Shown: positions 1 to 8,619 of the stretch, in pieces
Position numbering within the stretch: position 1 is the first letter of the stretch
How the letters are laid out: the number at the start of each line of letters is the position of its first letter
DNA from: Lachnospiraceae bacterium
GTDB taxonomy: Bacteria; Bacillota; Clostridia; Lachnospirales; Lachnospiraceae
DNA: 64,000 nt
Direction of reading: 5' to 3'
NCBI GenBank assembly: GCA_016286035.1
Contig: JAEERY010000034.1
Location: forward strand, 1 to 64,000
Notes under the pieces: generated by a model
Database searches by the model: none
Seen by the model: the letters and a program-made list of their open reading frames with translations, nothing else
Told to the model about the DNA's origin: nothing
Made by a program: the position numbers and the translations under genes

Positions 1-99
1 ATAACACTCGAGGCGTTCGGAACTGCTCATAAAGAGGCGATAATGAAACGCCTTGATGTTGAAGGATACAAGCCAAAAGTGGTGCGGACAAACGTATAG
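1..99 (+). CDS. C-terminal end of a truncated gene, possibly threonine ammonia-lyase
   Basis: Only the last 32 codons are in the window, in the frame starting at base 1 and ending with TAG at 97-99. The peptide contains TLEAFGTAHKEAIMKRL and ends in PKVVRTNV. This resembles the end of an ACT regulatory domain as found in catabolic threonine ammonia-lyases, but 32 residues are too few to decide. A terminator follows directly, so this is the end of a transcription unit. The identity is a guess; the reading frame and stop are seen directly. Confidence 0.4.
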   Translation: MTLEAFGTAHKEAIMKRLDVEGYKPKVVRTNV

Positions 100-111
100 G
101 AAGTTTGAACA

Positions 112-145
112 AAAGTCGGTGATATCTTCACCGGCTTTATGTTTA
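112..145 (+). terminator. Intrinsic terminator after the truncated first gene
   Basis: An 11-bp stem (112-122 with 128-138, one G-U pair) closes a 5-base loop and runs into a T-rich stretch. It separates the truncated first gene from the MATE transporter. Confidence 0.75.
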
Positions 146-162
146 TTTATGAGAATTAAAAA

Positions 163-1545
163 ATGAAGAAAATAATAGGAACTAAAGAATTTTATAAAGG
201 TGTTCTTGCCATTGCGTTTCCGATAATGATCCAGAACGGTATAAGCAATTTTGTCAATCTTTTGGACAATATAATGATAGGACGCATCGGAACAGAGCAG
301 ATGAGCGGTGTATCCATCGTAAATCAGCTCCTTTTCGTATTCATACTTTGCATGTTCGGTACAGTTTCGGGTGCTGGTATACTCGGCGCGCAGTATTACG
401 GCCAGAAGAATATGACCGGTGTAAGGGATGTACTTCGTATAAAGGTGGTCCTTGCTGTTATCGCAATGCTCATCGCGGGAAGTATATTCGTGTTATTTGA
501 TAAAGAGCTCATATCGTTTTACCTTCATGAAGGCTCGGATGGCGGTGATCTTTTGGCAACACTTGCTTACGGTCGAGAATATCTAAAGATAATGCTCATA
601 GGACTGCCGCCTTTAGCGATAGAGATGAGCTATTCATCGACGCTTAGAGAATCGGGAGAGACCAAGGTACCTATGCGTGCATCCGTAATAGCGGTATTTA
701 TAAATCTTGTTCTCAACTATATCCTTATATTCGGCAAACTGGGATTGCCAGCTTTGGGTGTTGCCGGTGCAGCTATAGCAACAGTCATATCAAGGTATAT
801 ACAGGTAGCATATGTTGTTATATGGGCTCACAGACACATTGAAAAGAATCCTTACATGGAAGGAGTATACAGGCATTTCCATATATCATGGGATCTGTTT
901 GTTAAAGTATTTTTGCTGGCGCTTCCCCTGATGTTGAATGAGACTTTATGGTCGGCGGGAACGGCAGCTTTAAATACCTGCTATTCATACAGGGGTCTTG
1001 CGGTTGTTGCGGCTTTAAATATACAGTCAACCATATATAACATATTTAACATCATGTTCATAGCGATGGGAGATGCAATAGCGATCATTGTTGGTCAGGA
1101 ACTTGGGGCCGGAAAGATCAAAGAGGCAAAGGATACATCGAAAAAGATAATAGCGATGTCGGTATTCTTTGCGTTTGTCGGCGGTGTATTAATGCTGTGT
1201 TTATCGGGAGTTTTCCCTCGTGTATATAACACGACCGATCAGGTAAGAGACCTTGCCGGCACGCTTATACGTATCATCGTGTGTTTCATGCCGATCCATG
1301 CCTTTTTGCATACCTTGTATTTTTCGATAAGAAGCGGAGGAAAGACATTTATCACGTTTTTGTTCGACAGTGTTTATCTGTGGGTTATAGCTTTCCCTTT
1401 TGCATATTTCCTTTCACATTATACACAGATAGATATAAGGTTAATGTTCATATACTGCCAGGCAATTGATCTGATAAAGGTCGCTATAGGTTTCTTTATA
1501 TACAGATCTGGCATTTGGGCCAGAAATATCACTGAGACCGCTTAG
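163..1545 (+). CDS. MATE family multidrug/cation efflux transporter
   Basis: The product is 460 residues, the usual length of a MATE (NorM/DinF-type) transporter, and is hydrophobic throughout with about twelve predicted membrane helices. It begins with a short basic tail followed by FPIMIQNGISNFVNLLDNIMIGRIG, shown here in part: the FPI and LDN-MIGRIG elements of the first helix pair are typical of the family. The two halves are related, with the second starting near LALPLMLNETLW. It should export drugs or metabolites in exchange for Na+ or H+ in the cytoplasmic membrane; the substrate cannot be read from sequence. The ATG at 163 is preceded only by a weak, A-rich ribosome binding site. The gene stands alone between a terminator and the promoter of the next gene. 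Confidence 0.9.
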   Translation: MKKIIGTKEFYKGVLAIAFPIMIQNGISNFVNLLDNIMIGRIGTEQMSGVSIVNQLLFVFILCMFGTVSGAGILGAQYYGQKNMTGVRDVLRIKVVLAVIAMLIAGSIFVLFDKELISFYLHEGSDGGDLLATLAYGREYLKIMLIGLPPLAIEMSYSSTLRESGETKVPMRASVIAVFINLVLNYILIFGKLGLPALGVAGAAIATVISRYIQVAYVVIWAHRHIEKNPYMEGVYRHFHISWDLFVKVFLLALPLMLNETLWSAGTAALNTCYSYRGLAVVAALNIQSTIYNIFNIMFIAMGDAIAIIVGQELGAGKIKEAKDTSKKIIAMSVFFAFVGGVLMLCLSGVFPRVYNTTDQVRDLAGTLIRIIVCFMPIHAFLHTLYFSIRSGGKTFITFLFDSVYLWVIAFPFAYFLSHYTQIDIRLMFIYCQAIDLIKVAIGFFIYRSGIWARNITETA

Positions 1546-1570
1546 CCGGTTAGAATAAAGAACGGTTCTG

Positions 1571-1579
1571 TGATATAAT
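1571..1579 (+). promoter_or_regulatory. Extended -10 promoter candidate for the HD-GYP-like gene
   Basis: The sequence TGATATAAT combines a perfect -10 hexamer with the upstream TG of extended -10 promoters. It lies 27 bases before the start of the next gene. No good -35 box is seen at the right distance. Confidence 0.5.
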
Positions 1580-1605
1580 GATTAATAGCAATTAACTGCT
1601 TTGGG

Positions 1606-2508
1606 ATGGGTGTGACTATGGTAAATATGGTGGCTGTGATGATCGCTGTCGGTGCGATAGCGATGGTAACAAATATATACAGATACTGTCAGTTTATAAA
1701 GAGCACGAAGGATGTTCTTTCATCAGGTGTATCTCAGGACAAAGTATGGGAGGTGGTGGCTCTTGCGCTTTTGGTGTTTTTCCTGATAGGATACATTTTT
1801 GTTGGACTGCTCGGAAAACCTGACCTTATGGTAGCCAGCATACTCTTTGGAGGCAGTATTTTTGTGGCGATCGTCATGACACTGCTCTTCAGGCTGGTAA
1901 AGACTGTTAAGGAGAATTGTTTGAGCATCGCCGAAACACTTATCGGAGTTGTTGATGCAAGAGATCCAAACCTAAAAGGGCATAGCAGATATGTAAGAAA
2001 TGTCACGATGCTCTTATATGATAATCTGCCTTCGGAAAACAAGGAAGATATAAACAGGGTGAGTCTTGAATTTGCGGCACTTATGCATGATGTCGGAAAA
2101 CTCGGTATACCTGAGGAGATACTTAATAAACCTGCAAAGCTTTCGGATGAAGAATGGGATATAATGAAAACACATCCGAAACTTGGAGTTAACATCTTAA
2201 AACCACTTGGATCCTTTAGCGAAATCCTTCCCTGGATCGAATATCATCATGAAAGACTTTCGGGAAAAGGTTACTATGGCATACCGGATTCTCAGATACC
2301 TTATGCAGCAAAGATAATAGCTGTTGCCGATACATATGCCGCGATAACAATGAGAAGGTCTTACAAGCCGCCGAGGGCACATGAAGAAGCAATAAAGATA
2401 ATGAAAGAAGTTTCGGGAGAACAGCTTGATCAGGATCTCGTTGAGATCTTCTGCAACATACCGAAGATAGATCTGCTTGAAGCTGTACCTGAAACGGTTG
2501 AAGTCTAG
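1606..2508 (+). CDS. Membrane-anchored HD-GYP-like phosphohydrolase
   Basis: The 300-residue protein has three membrane helices in the first 100 residues (about 5-25, 50-70 and 75-97), then an HD-GYP-type domain. The metal-binding HD pair is at 161-162 in HDVGKLGIPE, followed by HHER at 214-217. The hallmark GYP is altered to GYY (222-224), and the loop after it is shortened to GIPDSQIP. HD-GYP enzymes hydrolyse cyclic di-GMP to GMP, so this is probably a membrane-tethered c-di-GMP phosphodiesterase or a sensor derived from one. The start at 1606 could equally be the ATG at 1618, since neither has a strong ribosome binding site. The gene has its own promoter and a weak hairpin behind it, so it is probably transcribed alone or with the glycosylase. 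Confidence 0.8.
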   Translation: MGVTMVNMVAVMIAVGAIAMVTNIYRYCQFIKSTKDVLSSGVSQDKVWEVVALALLVFFLIGYIFVGLLGKPDLMVASILFGGSIFVAIVMTLLFRLVKTVKENCLSIAETLIGVVDARDPNLKGHSRYVRNVTMLLYDNLPSENKEDINRVSLEFAALMHDVGKLGIPEEILNKPAKLSDEEWDIMKTHPKLGVNILKPLGSFSEILPWIEYHHERLSGKGYYGIPDSQIPYAAKIIAVADTYAAITMRRSYKPPRAHEEAIKIMKEVSGEQLDQDLVEIFCNIPKIDLLEAVPETVEV

Positions 2509-2513
2509 ATTGA

Positions 2514-2545
2514 TTACCTGCTCGTTTGGGGCAGGTAAATTTATA
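2514..2545 (+). terminator. Weak hairpin, possible terminator or attenuator
   Basis: An 8-bp perfect stem (2514-2521 with 2531-2538) is followed by an AT-rich stretch with only short T runs. It may end the HD-GYP-like transcript only partly, because the glycosylase starts 21 bases later. Confidence 0.4.
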
Positions 2546-2559
2546 TATGAGAGAGAAAA

Positions 2560-3375
2560 ATGCGTATAACGATAAATGATGATTTTGATCTTAACAAGAT
2601 AGTATACTCGGGACAGTGTTTCAGACCATGTATGTTCAATGAAGGATCAAAGACTTACAGATTCATTACAAAGGATCATGTTCTGTATATATCGGAAACG
2701 AATGATAAAGTTGTTTATGACGTCTCATGCTCTGATAAAGAGTGGAAGAATATATGGCATGGTTATTTTGATCTGAATCTTGATTATTCTTTGATCAGAG
2801 AAAACATACCTGACAATGATACATATATGAAAGAGTGTGCGGTTGACGGTAAGGGTATAAGGATACTTAATCAGGATAAGTGGGAAATGCTGATATCATT
2901 TATCATCTCTCAGAGAAAAACAATACCCGCAATACGAAGCTGTGTTGAAAAAATGTGCGAACGATACGGAAGCAGGATCGATACAGAATATGGATCGGTC
3001 AGTCTGTTCCCTTCACCCAATCAGCTGATAAATGTATCAGAGAAGGAACTTTCAGAATGCGGTCTGGGTTACAGGGTTGGCTATATCATGGATGCCGTTA
3101 AGAAGGTATATTACAAGGATATAAACCTTGATCTAATGAAAGACTGGGATGATGAGAACCTGTATGATGAACTCATAAAGATAAAGGGAGTAGGAAAAAA
3201 GGTCGCAAACTGTGTAATGCTCTTTTCGTATCACAGAACAGGAAGAGCCCCTGTAGATGTATGGATCCAAAGGGTCATAAATGAGCATTATAATGGCGCA
3301 GATCCTTTTTATTCATACAAAGACTGCGCCGGTATTATGCAACAATATGTTTTTTATCACAGTATAAAAGATTAG
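2560..3375 (+). CDS. OGG-type 8-oxoguanine DNA glycosylase/AP lyase
   Basis: The 271-residue protein has the N-terminal OGG fold starting near FDLNKIVYSGQCFR and a helix-hairpin-helix with GVGKKVAN at 210-217. Lys214 aligns with the catalytic Lys249 of human OGG1. Asp233 in APVDVW aligns with the catalytic Asp268. These two residues make it a bifunctional glycosylase/lyase rather than a monofunctional AlkA type. It should excise oxidised guanine from DNA in base-excision repair. The start at 2560 follows a GAGAGAG ribosome binding site. Its stop codon is only three bases from the stop of the convergent GGDEF-EAL gene, with no room for a separate terminator. Confidence 0.85.
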   Translation: MRITINDDFDLNKIVYSGQCFRPCMFNEGSKTYRFITKDHVLYISETNDKVVYDVSCSDKEWKNIWHGYFDLNLDYSLIRENIPDNDTYMKECAVDGKGIRILNQDKWEMLISFIISQRKTIPAIRSCVEKMCERYGSRIDTEYGSVSLFPSPNQLINVSEKELSECGLGYRVGYIMDAVKKVYYKDINLDLMKDWDDENLYDELIKIKGVGKKVANCVMLFSYHRTGRAPVDVWIQRVINEHYNGADPFYSYKDCAGIMQQYVFYHSIKD

Positions 3376-3378
3376 TTT

Positions 3379-6105
3379 CTAAAAGACAGATGAATCTTCC
3401 CTGTTGTGACTGTAACGCCTTATCTGAATCATGACCTCATCATCGATCTTGTCCACGGGAGTGGGAGAGGGATGACCAGTATAATAGCCCTGGATAAGGT
3501 CTACACCAAGTGAGATAACGCATCTTAGATCATCTCTGGTCTCAACACCTTCCGCAAGTACTATAATATTATTCTTAACAGCATAGTCTACTATGCTCTT
3601 TACGAAATGCTTCTTCTGATCGCTCGAACCGATACCTGCTATAAGCAGACGGTCGATCTTAACATATCTTGGAGTATATCTTATAAGATTATTCACATTT
3701 GAATAACCGCTTCCGTAATCATCAAGTGCTATCTCGACATTAAGCTTTTTGTAATCTTCTTTGCGCTTGGTGAGAGCCGTATCCGAAAACTCGGAAGCTT
3801 CCGTATATTCAACTACAATCTGACCGATACGATTGGATAGCTTCTCGAAAAGAACAGTTTCATCTTTTCCCGTAAGCTGGTATGCGGGAAGAGAGTTGAT
3901 GAAGACTTTCTTGCCCTTGAAACTGTCACAGTTTTTCTCTATATGATTTAAGACACCGTTAAATGTCGCTTTCTCTATATCATAAAGTCTGTTGATGATA
4001 CTGGCTGTATCAAGAATATCAAGAGGAGAGAGCATGATCCCTCCCGTAGCACGCATAAGAGCCTCATATCCGAATATCGCGCCGTCGTCGGCTCTGACAA
4101 TGGGCTGGAAATGATAAGTCAGCAAACCTTCATTAAGAAGCTTCTCTACATCTTTACGTCTCTGCTTTTCTTCGGCAGATATCGATAAATCGGAAACCTG
4201 TACCTGACGGGCGATCTTCTTTTCATGGTTCTTGGCATTCACTGCCTGATTGATAAGAAAGTCAAGTCCCTGAAGTTCGTTTATCCTGTTTTGCATAATG
4301 CTGTGATAAACATTGATATGATGAATGGCTCTGTCAGATCCCGTAAATGCAATACCTTCCGAAGGAATGTTTGAAATGATCTCATCAAAACGCTCATTGC
4401 AGTCATCATCAACTATACCTATAAGGAATTCATCACCGCCAAGTCTGCCGCAGACTTCGTCATCACGAGTGTTCTGAGAGACAAATGCAGCAAGAGCTCT
4501 GATCGCTGAATCACCTGCTGTGATGGAATATTCCTCATTGATATGCTTAAGGTTATCAAGATCCAATGCTATAATGCCAACACTCCTGTCAAAGGCTCTG
4601 TTCATTGTTGACATCAGATTAAGCTTTTCAAGGAATCCCTGGTAATTATACAGACCTGTCTGAATATCTCTGACCTGATCGGATTTTATCTGGTCTATTA
4701 GAGTGGTGAGAGCTTTCTGTCTGTAGAAAGCTTCCATCCCCATGTTAACATTCTTCATCCATACACGGAAGGTCTCTGTATATGTACTAAGATCCTTGCC
4801 AGGATTAAGCGCAACATAACCAAAGCACCTGTCTTCAAAGAACATCGGTGCAAATATATAAACAACAGGGTGATCACGCTCCTCATCAAGATAGGGGAGA
4901 AGACGATCTGTTTTAAACTTTCTGTAAAGATTTACCGTGTCCTTGCCGTCTTCAAGATCGGGACCGCAGGATATTACAAGATGCATATCTTCTGTGTAAC
5001 CGTATCTTAAGGCTTCATCACCGATAAAGCATGATGCATCAAGAAAGCCTTCATTCAGACAGATACAGAAACGCTCAAAGGGCCTGATCTGATATGAATA
5101 GGTCGCGAGCATCTCGAAGAATTTGCGATAGTTTGTCTGACACAGCATATCCTCGGTTATATGATTGAAATCGGAATAGTAACTTACTTCTGAACGGTCT
5201 GTTTTCCATTCATCCCTGCTCATCTTGCTGTATATGGGAGTGAATTCCTTGCATCCGCAGCTGCCGCCTATAAGTATTTTGACATCAAGTTTTAAAGGTG
5301 TCTGAGGCTTACCTGTTATCTTACTGTGTATGTAATGGAAACATTGTCTTCCGCATTGAGCTGCTGGTATATCGGCAGATGTTAATGGAACGGGCGATGT
5401 CTGGCCTTCAAGTGTCGAATCATAGCCGATCACAGCGATATCATCGGGTATCTTATAACCGTTTTCGGAAAGCTTTGATGCCACACCTACAGCCATATAG
5501 TCGTTTGCACAGACAACAGCCTGAGGCATGTCATCCTTGTTGCTCATAAGATAATCTGCGAACGCATGACCGCTGTCGTACCAGTAATTGCCGTGACGGA
5601 TACGATCTTCGCGTATTTTAAGACCATGAAGCTTCATGGAATCGAGATAACCGTTTAAACGCTGAACGGAGTGAGGATGACCTTCCTTGCCGCCCAGGAA
5701 TGCGATATCACTAAAACCGTGTACCTCTATCATGTGATTGACGAGCTTTAACATGGGTGAATAATGATCTATAAGAACATGATCAAAATCCTTAGTCTCA
5801 CGATCAACCATTATAACAGGACCGTTATATGTCTCTTTTAATCTTTTGTATAGTTTGGATTCGAGTCCGGGAGTGAGAAGAGTATCGATCATGACCACGA
5901 TACCGTCAAATTTTTCCGGTTTGATAAGATTAAAGATGTTGGAGTCTCCAATGTTTCTCAGTTCTGTTTCCTGATACTTCTGGAACATGGAAAATATGCA
6001 TACATCATAATCATGAGAGTATGCTTCTTTGATAAAAGCGTCCATAAAACGCTTCTGGGTATTCTCTTCTAATTGTGCAAGTAATACACCGATCCTTTTG
6101 CGCAT
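3379..6105 (-). CDS. Ligand-binding-domain GGDEF-EAL protein, cyclic di-GMP turnover
   Basis: This 908-residue protein has four parts. Residues 1-290 match the sugar-binding domain of LacI/GalR repressors (periplasmic-binding-protein type I fold, with IGVLLAQLEENTQK and ICANDYMAVG-like elements), but the DNA-binding helix-turn-helix is missing and there is no signal peptide. About 310-470 is GAF-like. A GGDEF domain carries an intact GGDEF motif at 556-560. The EAL domain has EAL at 681-683, DDYGSGYS, KIDR, AEGVET and QGYY, so all usual catalytic motifs look present. It is therefore a cytoplasmic enzyme that could both make and degrade cyclic di-GMP in response to a small ligand, perhaps a sugar. 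A GGAG ribosome binding site precedes the ATG. It is divergent from ylxM-ffh. Confidence 0.9.
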   Translation of the reverse strand: MRKRIGVLLAQLEENTQKRFMDAFIKEAYSHDYDVCIFSMFQKYQETELRNIGDSNIFNLIKPEKFDGIVVMIDTLLTPGLESKLYKRLKETYNGPVIMVDRETKDFDHVLIDHYSPMLKLVNHMIEVHGFSDIAFLGGKEGHPHSVQRLNGYLDSMKLHGLKIREDRIRHGNYWYDSGHAFADYLMSNKDDMPQAVVCANDYMAVGVASKLSENGYKIPDDIAVIGYDSTLEGQTSPVPLTSADIPAAQCGRQCFHYIHSKITGKPQTPLKLDVKILIGGSCGCKEFTPIYSKMSRDEWKTDRSEVSYYSDFNHITEDMLCQTNYRKFFEMLATYSYQIRPFERFCICLNEGFLDASCFIGDEALRYGYTEDMHLVISCGPDLEDGKDTVNLYRKFKTDRLLPYLDEERDHPVVYIFAPMFFEDRCFGYVALNPGKDLSTYTETFRVWMKNVNMGMEAFYRQKALTTLIDQIKSDQVRDIQTGLYNYQGFLEKLNLMSTMNRAFDRSVGIIALDLDNLKHINEEYSITAGDSAIRALAAFVSQNTRDDEVCGRLGGDEFLIGIVDDDCNERFDEIISNIPSEGIAFTGSDRAIHHINVYHSIMQNRINELQGLDFLINQAVNAKNHEKKIARQVQVSDLSISAEEKQRRKDVEKLLNEGLLTYHFQPIVRADDGAIFGYEALMRATGGIMLSPLDILDTASIINRLYDIEKATFNGVLNHIEKNCDSFKGKKVFINSLPAYQLTGKDETVLFEKLSNRIGQIVVEYTEASEFSDTALTKRKEDYKKLNVEIALDDYGSGYSNVNNLIRYTPRYVKIDRLLIAGIGSSDQKKHFVKSIVDYAVKNNIIVLAEGVETRDDLRCVISLGVDLIQGYYTGHPSPTPVDKIDDEVMIQIRRYSHNREDSSVF

Positions 6106-6193
6106 ATTCAGTCTCCGAACATTCCTTGTACAAATATTATAACGCTAAATAATCATTAATGGTATATATTTATTATGTGTAAAGAAAAAACAC

Positions 6194-6222
6194 TTGACAG
6201 ATATGATTCTTTGTCGTAAGAT
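6194..6222 (+). promoter_or_regulatory. Sigma-70-type promoter of the ylxM-ffh operon
   Basis: A perfect -35 TTGACA (6194-6199) is 17 bases from TAAGAT (6217-6222). Transcription should start near 6229. A small hairpin (TGTCAA 6231-6236 with TTGACA 6247-6252) then lies in the short leader just before ylxM. Confidence 0.8.
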
Positions 6223-6263
6223 GGCTAAGGTGTCAAGGCATTTTCATTGACAGAAGGTGGATT

Positions 6264-6578
6264 ATGGAGAAGATTGTAAGGCAGGGCCTTTTGTATGATT
6301 TTTACGGAGCATTGCTCAATGAGCACCGTAAGAGCGTATACGAAGCTTATGTATATGACAATATGTCACTTTCTGAGATAGCGAATGAACACGGTATATC
6401 AAGGCAGGGAGTTCATGACCTGATAAAAAGATGTGACGAAAGCCTTGAAGAATATGAGAACAAGCTTCATCTTGTGGAAAAATTCATGTCCATAAAAGAA
6501 GAAGTTGAACAGATAGAAAAAATGGCCGACAGTGATGAGATCAAGGCACTTGCGGCAAAGATATTGGAACAGCTGTAA
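6264..6578 (+). CDS. ylxM: YlxM-family SRP-associated DNA-binding-like protein
   Basis: The 104-residue protein matches the YlxM/p13 (UPF0122) family in length and sequence. It has a sigma-factor region-4-like helix-turn-helix around MSLSEIANEHGISRQGVHDLIKR (residues about 33-55) and an acidic C-terminal helix. Family members sit next to ffh in Firmicutes and modulate the SRP GTPase cycle in streptococci. Here ffh starts three bases after the ylxM stop, so the two are translationally coupled. The ATG at 6264 follows AGAAGGTGG, a good ribosome binding site. It is the first gene of the ffh operon. Confidence 0.9.
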   Translation: MEKIVRQGLLYDFYGALLNEHRKSVYEAYVYDNMSLSEIANEHGISRQGVHDLIKRCDESLEEYENKLHLVEKFMSIKEEVEQIEKMADSDEIKALAAKILEQL

Positions 6579-6580
6579 GC

Positions 6581-7966
6581 ATGGCATTTGAAAGTTTAAG
6601 CGATAAATTACAAAACGTATTCAAGAACTTAAGGAGCAAGGGAAGACTTACCGAAGAAGACGTACATATAGCATGTAAAGATGTTAAGATGGCGCTTCTT
6701 GAGGCGGATGTTAACTTCAGGGTGGTCAAGAAGTTCATAAAGACCGTGGAAGAACGTGCCATAGGTCAGGATGTGATGAACGGATTAAATCCCGGTCAGA
6801 TGGTAATAAAGATCGTTAATGAAGAGATGACCTCTCTTATGGGCGATGAGACCACTGAGATAGAATTTCAGCCCGGTAAATCGATAACCGTCATCATGAT
6901 GTGCGGTCTTCAGGGTGCAGGTAAGACCACAACAACCGCGAAACTTGCTGGAAAGTTCTTAAAGAAAGGCAAAAAGCCTCTGCTTGTAGCCTGTGATGTT
7001 TACAGACCCGCTGCCATAAAGCAGTTGCAGGTAAACGGAGAAAAAGTCGGTGTTGAAGTCTTTACTATGGGAGACAATCATTCACCGGTTGATATAGCCA
7101 AGGCAGCCATTGAGCATGCCTCAAAGAACGGTCACAATGTTGTGATCCTGGATACTGCAGGACGTCTTCATGTTGATGAGGACATGATGGCAGAACTTCA
7201 GAATATTAAGAAGAACGTTACTGTTCATCAGTCAATCCTTGTTGTCGATGCGATGACAGGTCAGGATGCAGTAAATGTTGCTTCGGAATTCAAGGAAAAG
7301 ATCGGAATTGACGGTGTCATCTTAAGTAAGATGGACGGTGATACCAGAGGTGGTGCGGCTCTTTCTGTAAAGGCTGTTACCGAACTTCCCATTCTTTATG
7401 TCGGTATGGGAGAAAAGCTGGCAGACCTCGAGCAGTTCTATCCGGATCGTATGGCTAACAGGATCCTGGGTATGGGCGATGTACTCTCGCTTATTGAAAA
7501 AGCGGAACAGAGCATAGATATCTCTGAAGAAAAATCAAGAGATATGGCCGAGCGCATGAAGAAAGGTAAGTTTGATTTCAACGATTACCTTGAAAGCATG
7601 AAGCAGATGAGGAATATGGGCGGACTTGCAAGTATACTCGGTATGATGCCGGGACTGGGTGTTAATGCGGCCGATCTTGAGGGAAGCATCAATGAAAAAG
7701 AACTAGCAAGGACAGAAGCAATCATTTTCAGTATGACACCCAAGGAGAGAGAAAACCCCAAGCTTTTAAATCCGAGCAGAAAGCACAGGATAGCTAAGGG
7801 TGCAGGCGTTGATATAGCGGTCGTAAATCGTTTTATCAAACAGTTTGAACAGAGCCAGAAAGCCATGAAGCAGATGCAGGGCATGATGGGCAAGAAAGGA
7901 ATGCGGGGACTCGGAGGTCTTGGAGGACTCGGAGGATTCGGAAAGAAGGGATTCCCCTTCAGATGA
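6581..7966 (+). CDS. ffh: Signal recognition particle GTPase Ffh
   Basis: The 461-residue protein has the N, G and M domains of Ffh. The G domain carries the P-loop GLQGAGKTTTTAKLA, the box DVYRPAA, DTAGRLHVDE and SKMDGDTRGGAAL. The methionine-rich M domain (from about residue 300) binds 4.5S RNA and signal peptides, and it ends in a Gly-rich tail (GLGGLGGLGGFGKKGFPF). It directs nascent membrane and secreted proteins to FtsY and the Sec translocon. Length and motifs are complete. It is coupled to ylxM and followed 85 bases later by rpsP, the standard Firmicutes order. Confidence 0.98.
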   Translation: MAFESLSDKLQNVFKNLRSKGRLTEEDVHIACKDVKMALLEADVNFRVVKKFIKTVEERAIGQDVMNGLNPGQMVIKIVNEEMTSLMGDETTEIEFQPGKSITVIMMCGLQGAGKTTTTAKLAGKFLKKGKKPLLVACDVYRPAAIKQLQVNGEKVGVEVFTMGDNHSPVDIAKAAIEHASKNGHNVVILDTAGRLHVDEDMMAELQNIKKNVTVHQSILVVDAMTGQDAVNVASEFKEKIGIDGVILSKMDGDTRGGAALSVKAVTELPILYVGMGEKLADLEQFYPDRMANRILGMGDVLSLIEKAEQSIDISEEKSRDMAERMKKGKFDFNDYLESMKQMRNMGGLASILGMMPGLGVNAADLEGSINEKELARTEAIIFSMTPKERENPKLLNPSRKHRIAKGAGVDIAVVNRFIKQFEQSQKAMKQMQGMMGKKGMRGLGGLGGLGGFGKKGFPFR

Positions 7967-8051
7967 TGTGATATAAACCTTGGTTTCTTAAGCGGAACAT
8001 ACAGGTTCATATAAAAATAATTTTATTTGTGTAATAGAAAGGAAGATTATC

Positions 8052-8297
8052 ATGGCAGTTAAGATGAGATTAACCAGAATCGGTGAGAAGAGAAACGCAA
8101 TATACAGAGTTGTAGTTTCTGATTCAAGAAGTCCCAGAGACGGAAAGTTTATTGAGGAGATCGGAACATACAATCCCAATACAGATCCTTCAACCATCAA
8201 ATTTGATGAGGAGAAGGCTAAGAAGTGGCTCGCTAACGGTGCAAAGCCTACAGAAGTTGTTGCTAAATTACTCAAGGTTGCAGGAATCGAGAAATAA
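8052..8297 (+). CDS. rpsP: 30S ribosomal protein S16
   Basis: The 81-residue protein begins [21 protein letters not shown] and contains the [16 protein letters not shown] block that defines S16, shown here only in part. S16 binds 16S rRNA early in small-subunit assembly. The ATG at 8052 has AAAGGAAG upstream. The position between ffh and khpA/rimM is the conserved order. Confidence 0.98.
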   Translation: MAVKMRLTRIGEKRNAIYRVVVSDSRSPRDGKFIEEIGTYNPNTDPSTIKFDEEKAKKWLANGAKPTEVVAKLLKVAGIEK

Positions 8298-8335
8298 TCA
8301 TAGGGTAAACACAGTAACACTTTTGGAGGTGGGTT

Positions 8336-8563
8336 ATGAGAGAATTGGTTGAAGTTATCGCTAAAAATCTTGTTGATAACCCGGATGAAGTTGTTGTGAC
8401 AGAAGAAGCCAACGGTAAAAATATCACCATTAAGCTTCATGTTGCACAATCTGATATGGGAAAAGTTATTGGAAAGCAGGGGCGTATTGCAAAAGCGATC
8501 AGAGCGGTGGTTAAAGCTGCCAGCTCCAATGACAACAAGAGAGTGGACGTTGAGATCGTCTAG
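8336..8563 (+). CDS. khpA: KH-domain RNA-binding protein KhpA
   Basis: The 75-residue protein is a single KH domain with the GxxG loop as GKQG in MGKVIGKQGRIAKAIRAVV. KhpA forms a dimer with KhpB/Jag and binds RNAs that affect cell elongation and division in streptococci and other Firmicutes. The GGAGGTGGGTT ribosome binding region before ATG 8336 fixes the start. It lies between rpsP and rimM as usual. A terminator-like hairpin follows it. Confidence 0.93.
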   Translation: MRELVEVIAKNLVDNPDEVVVTEEANGKNITIKLHVAQSDMGKVIGKQGRIAKAIRAVVKAASSNDNKRVDVEIV

Positions 8564-8573
8564 ACAGTTAACT

Positions 8574-8605
8574 GGCGCAGTCATGTTTTTGGCTGCGCTG
8601 TTTTT
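8574..8605 (+). terminator. Internal terminator-like hairpin between khpA and rimM
   Basis: A 7-bp stem (8574-8580 with 8593-8599, GCGCAG/CTGCGC core) with a 12-base loop is followed by G and five T. It sits inside an otherwise continuous operon, ending 15 bases before rimM. It could lower rimM-trmD expression relative to rpsP-khpA. Confidence 0.6.
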
Positions 8606-8619
8606 AAACGGAGTGTTTT

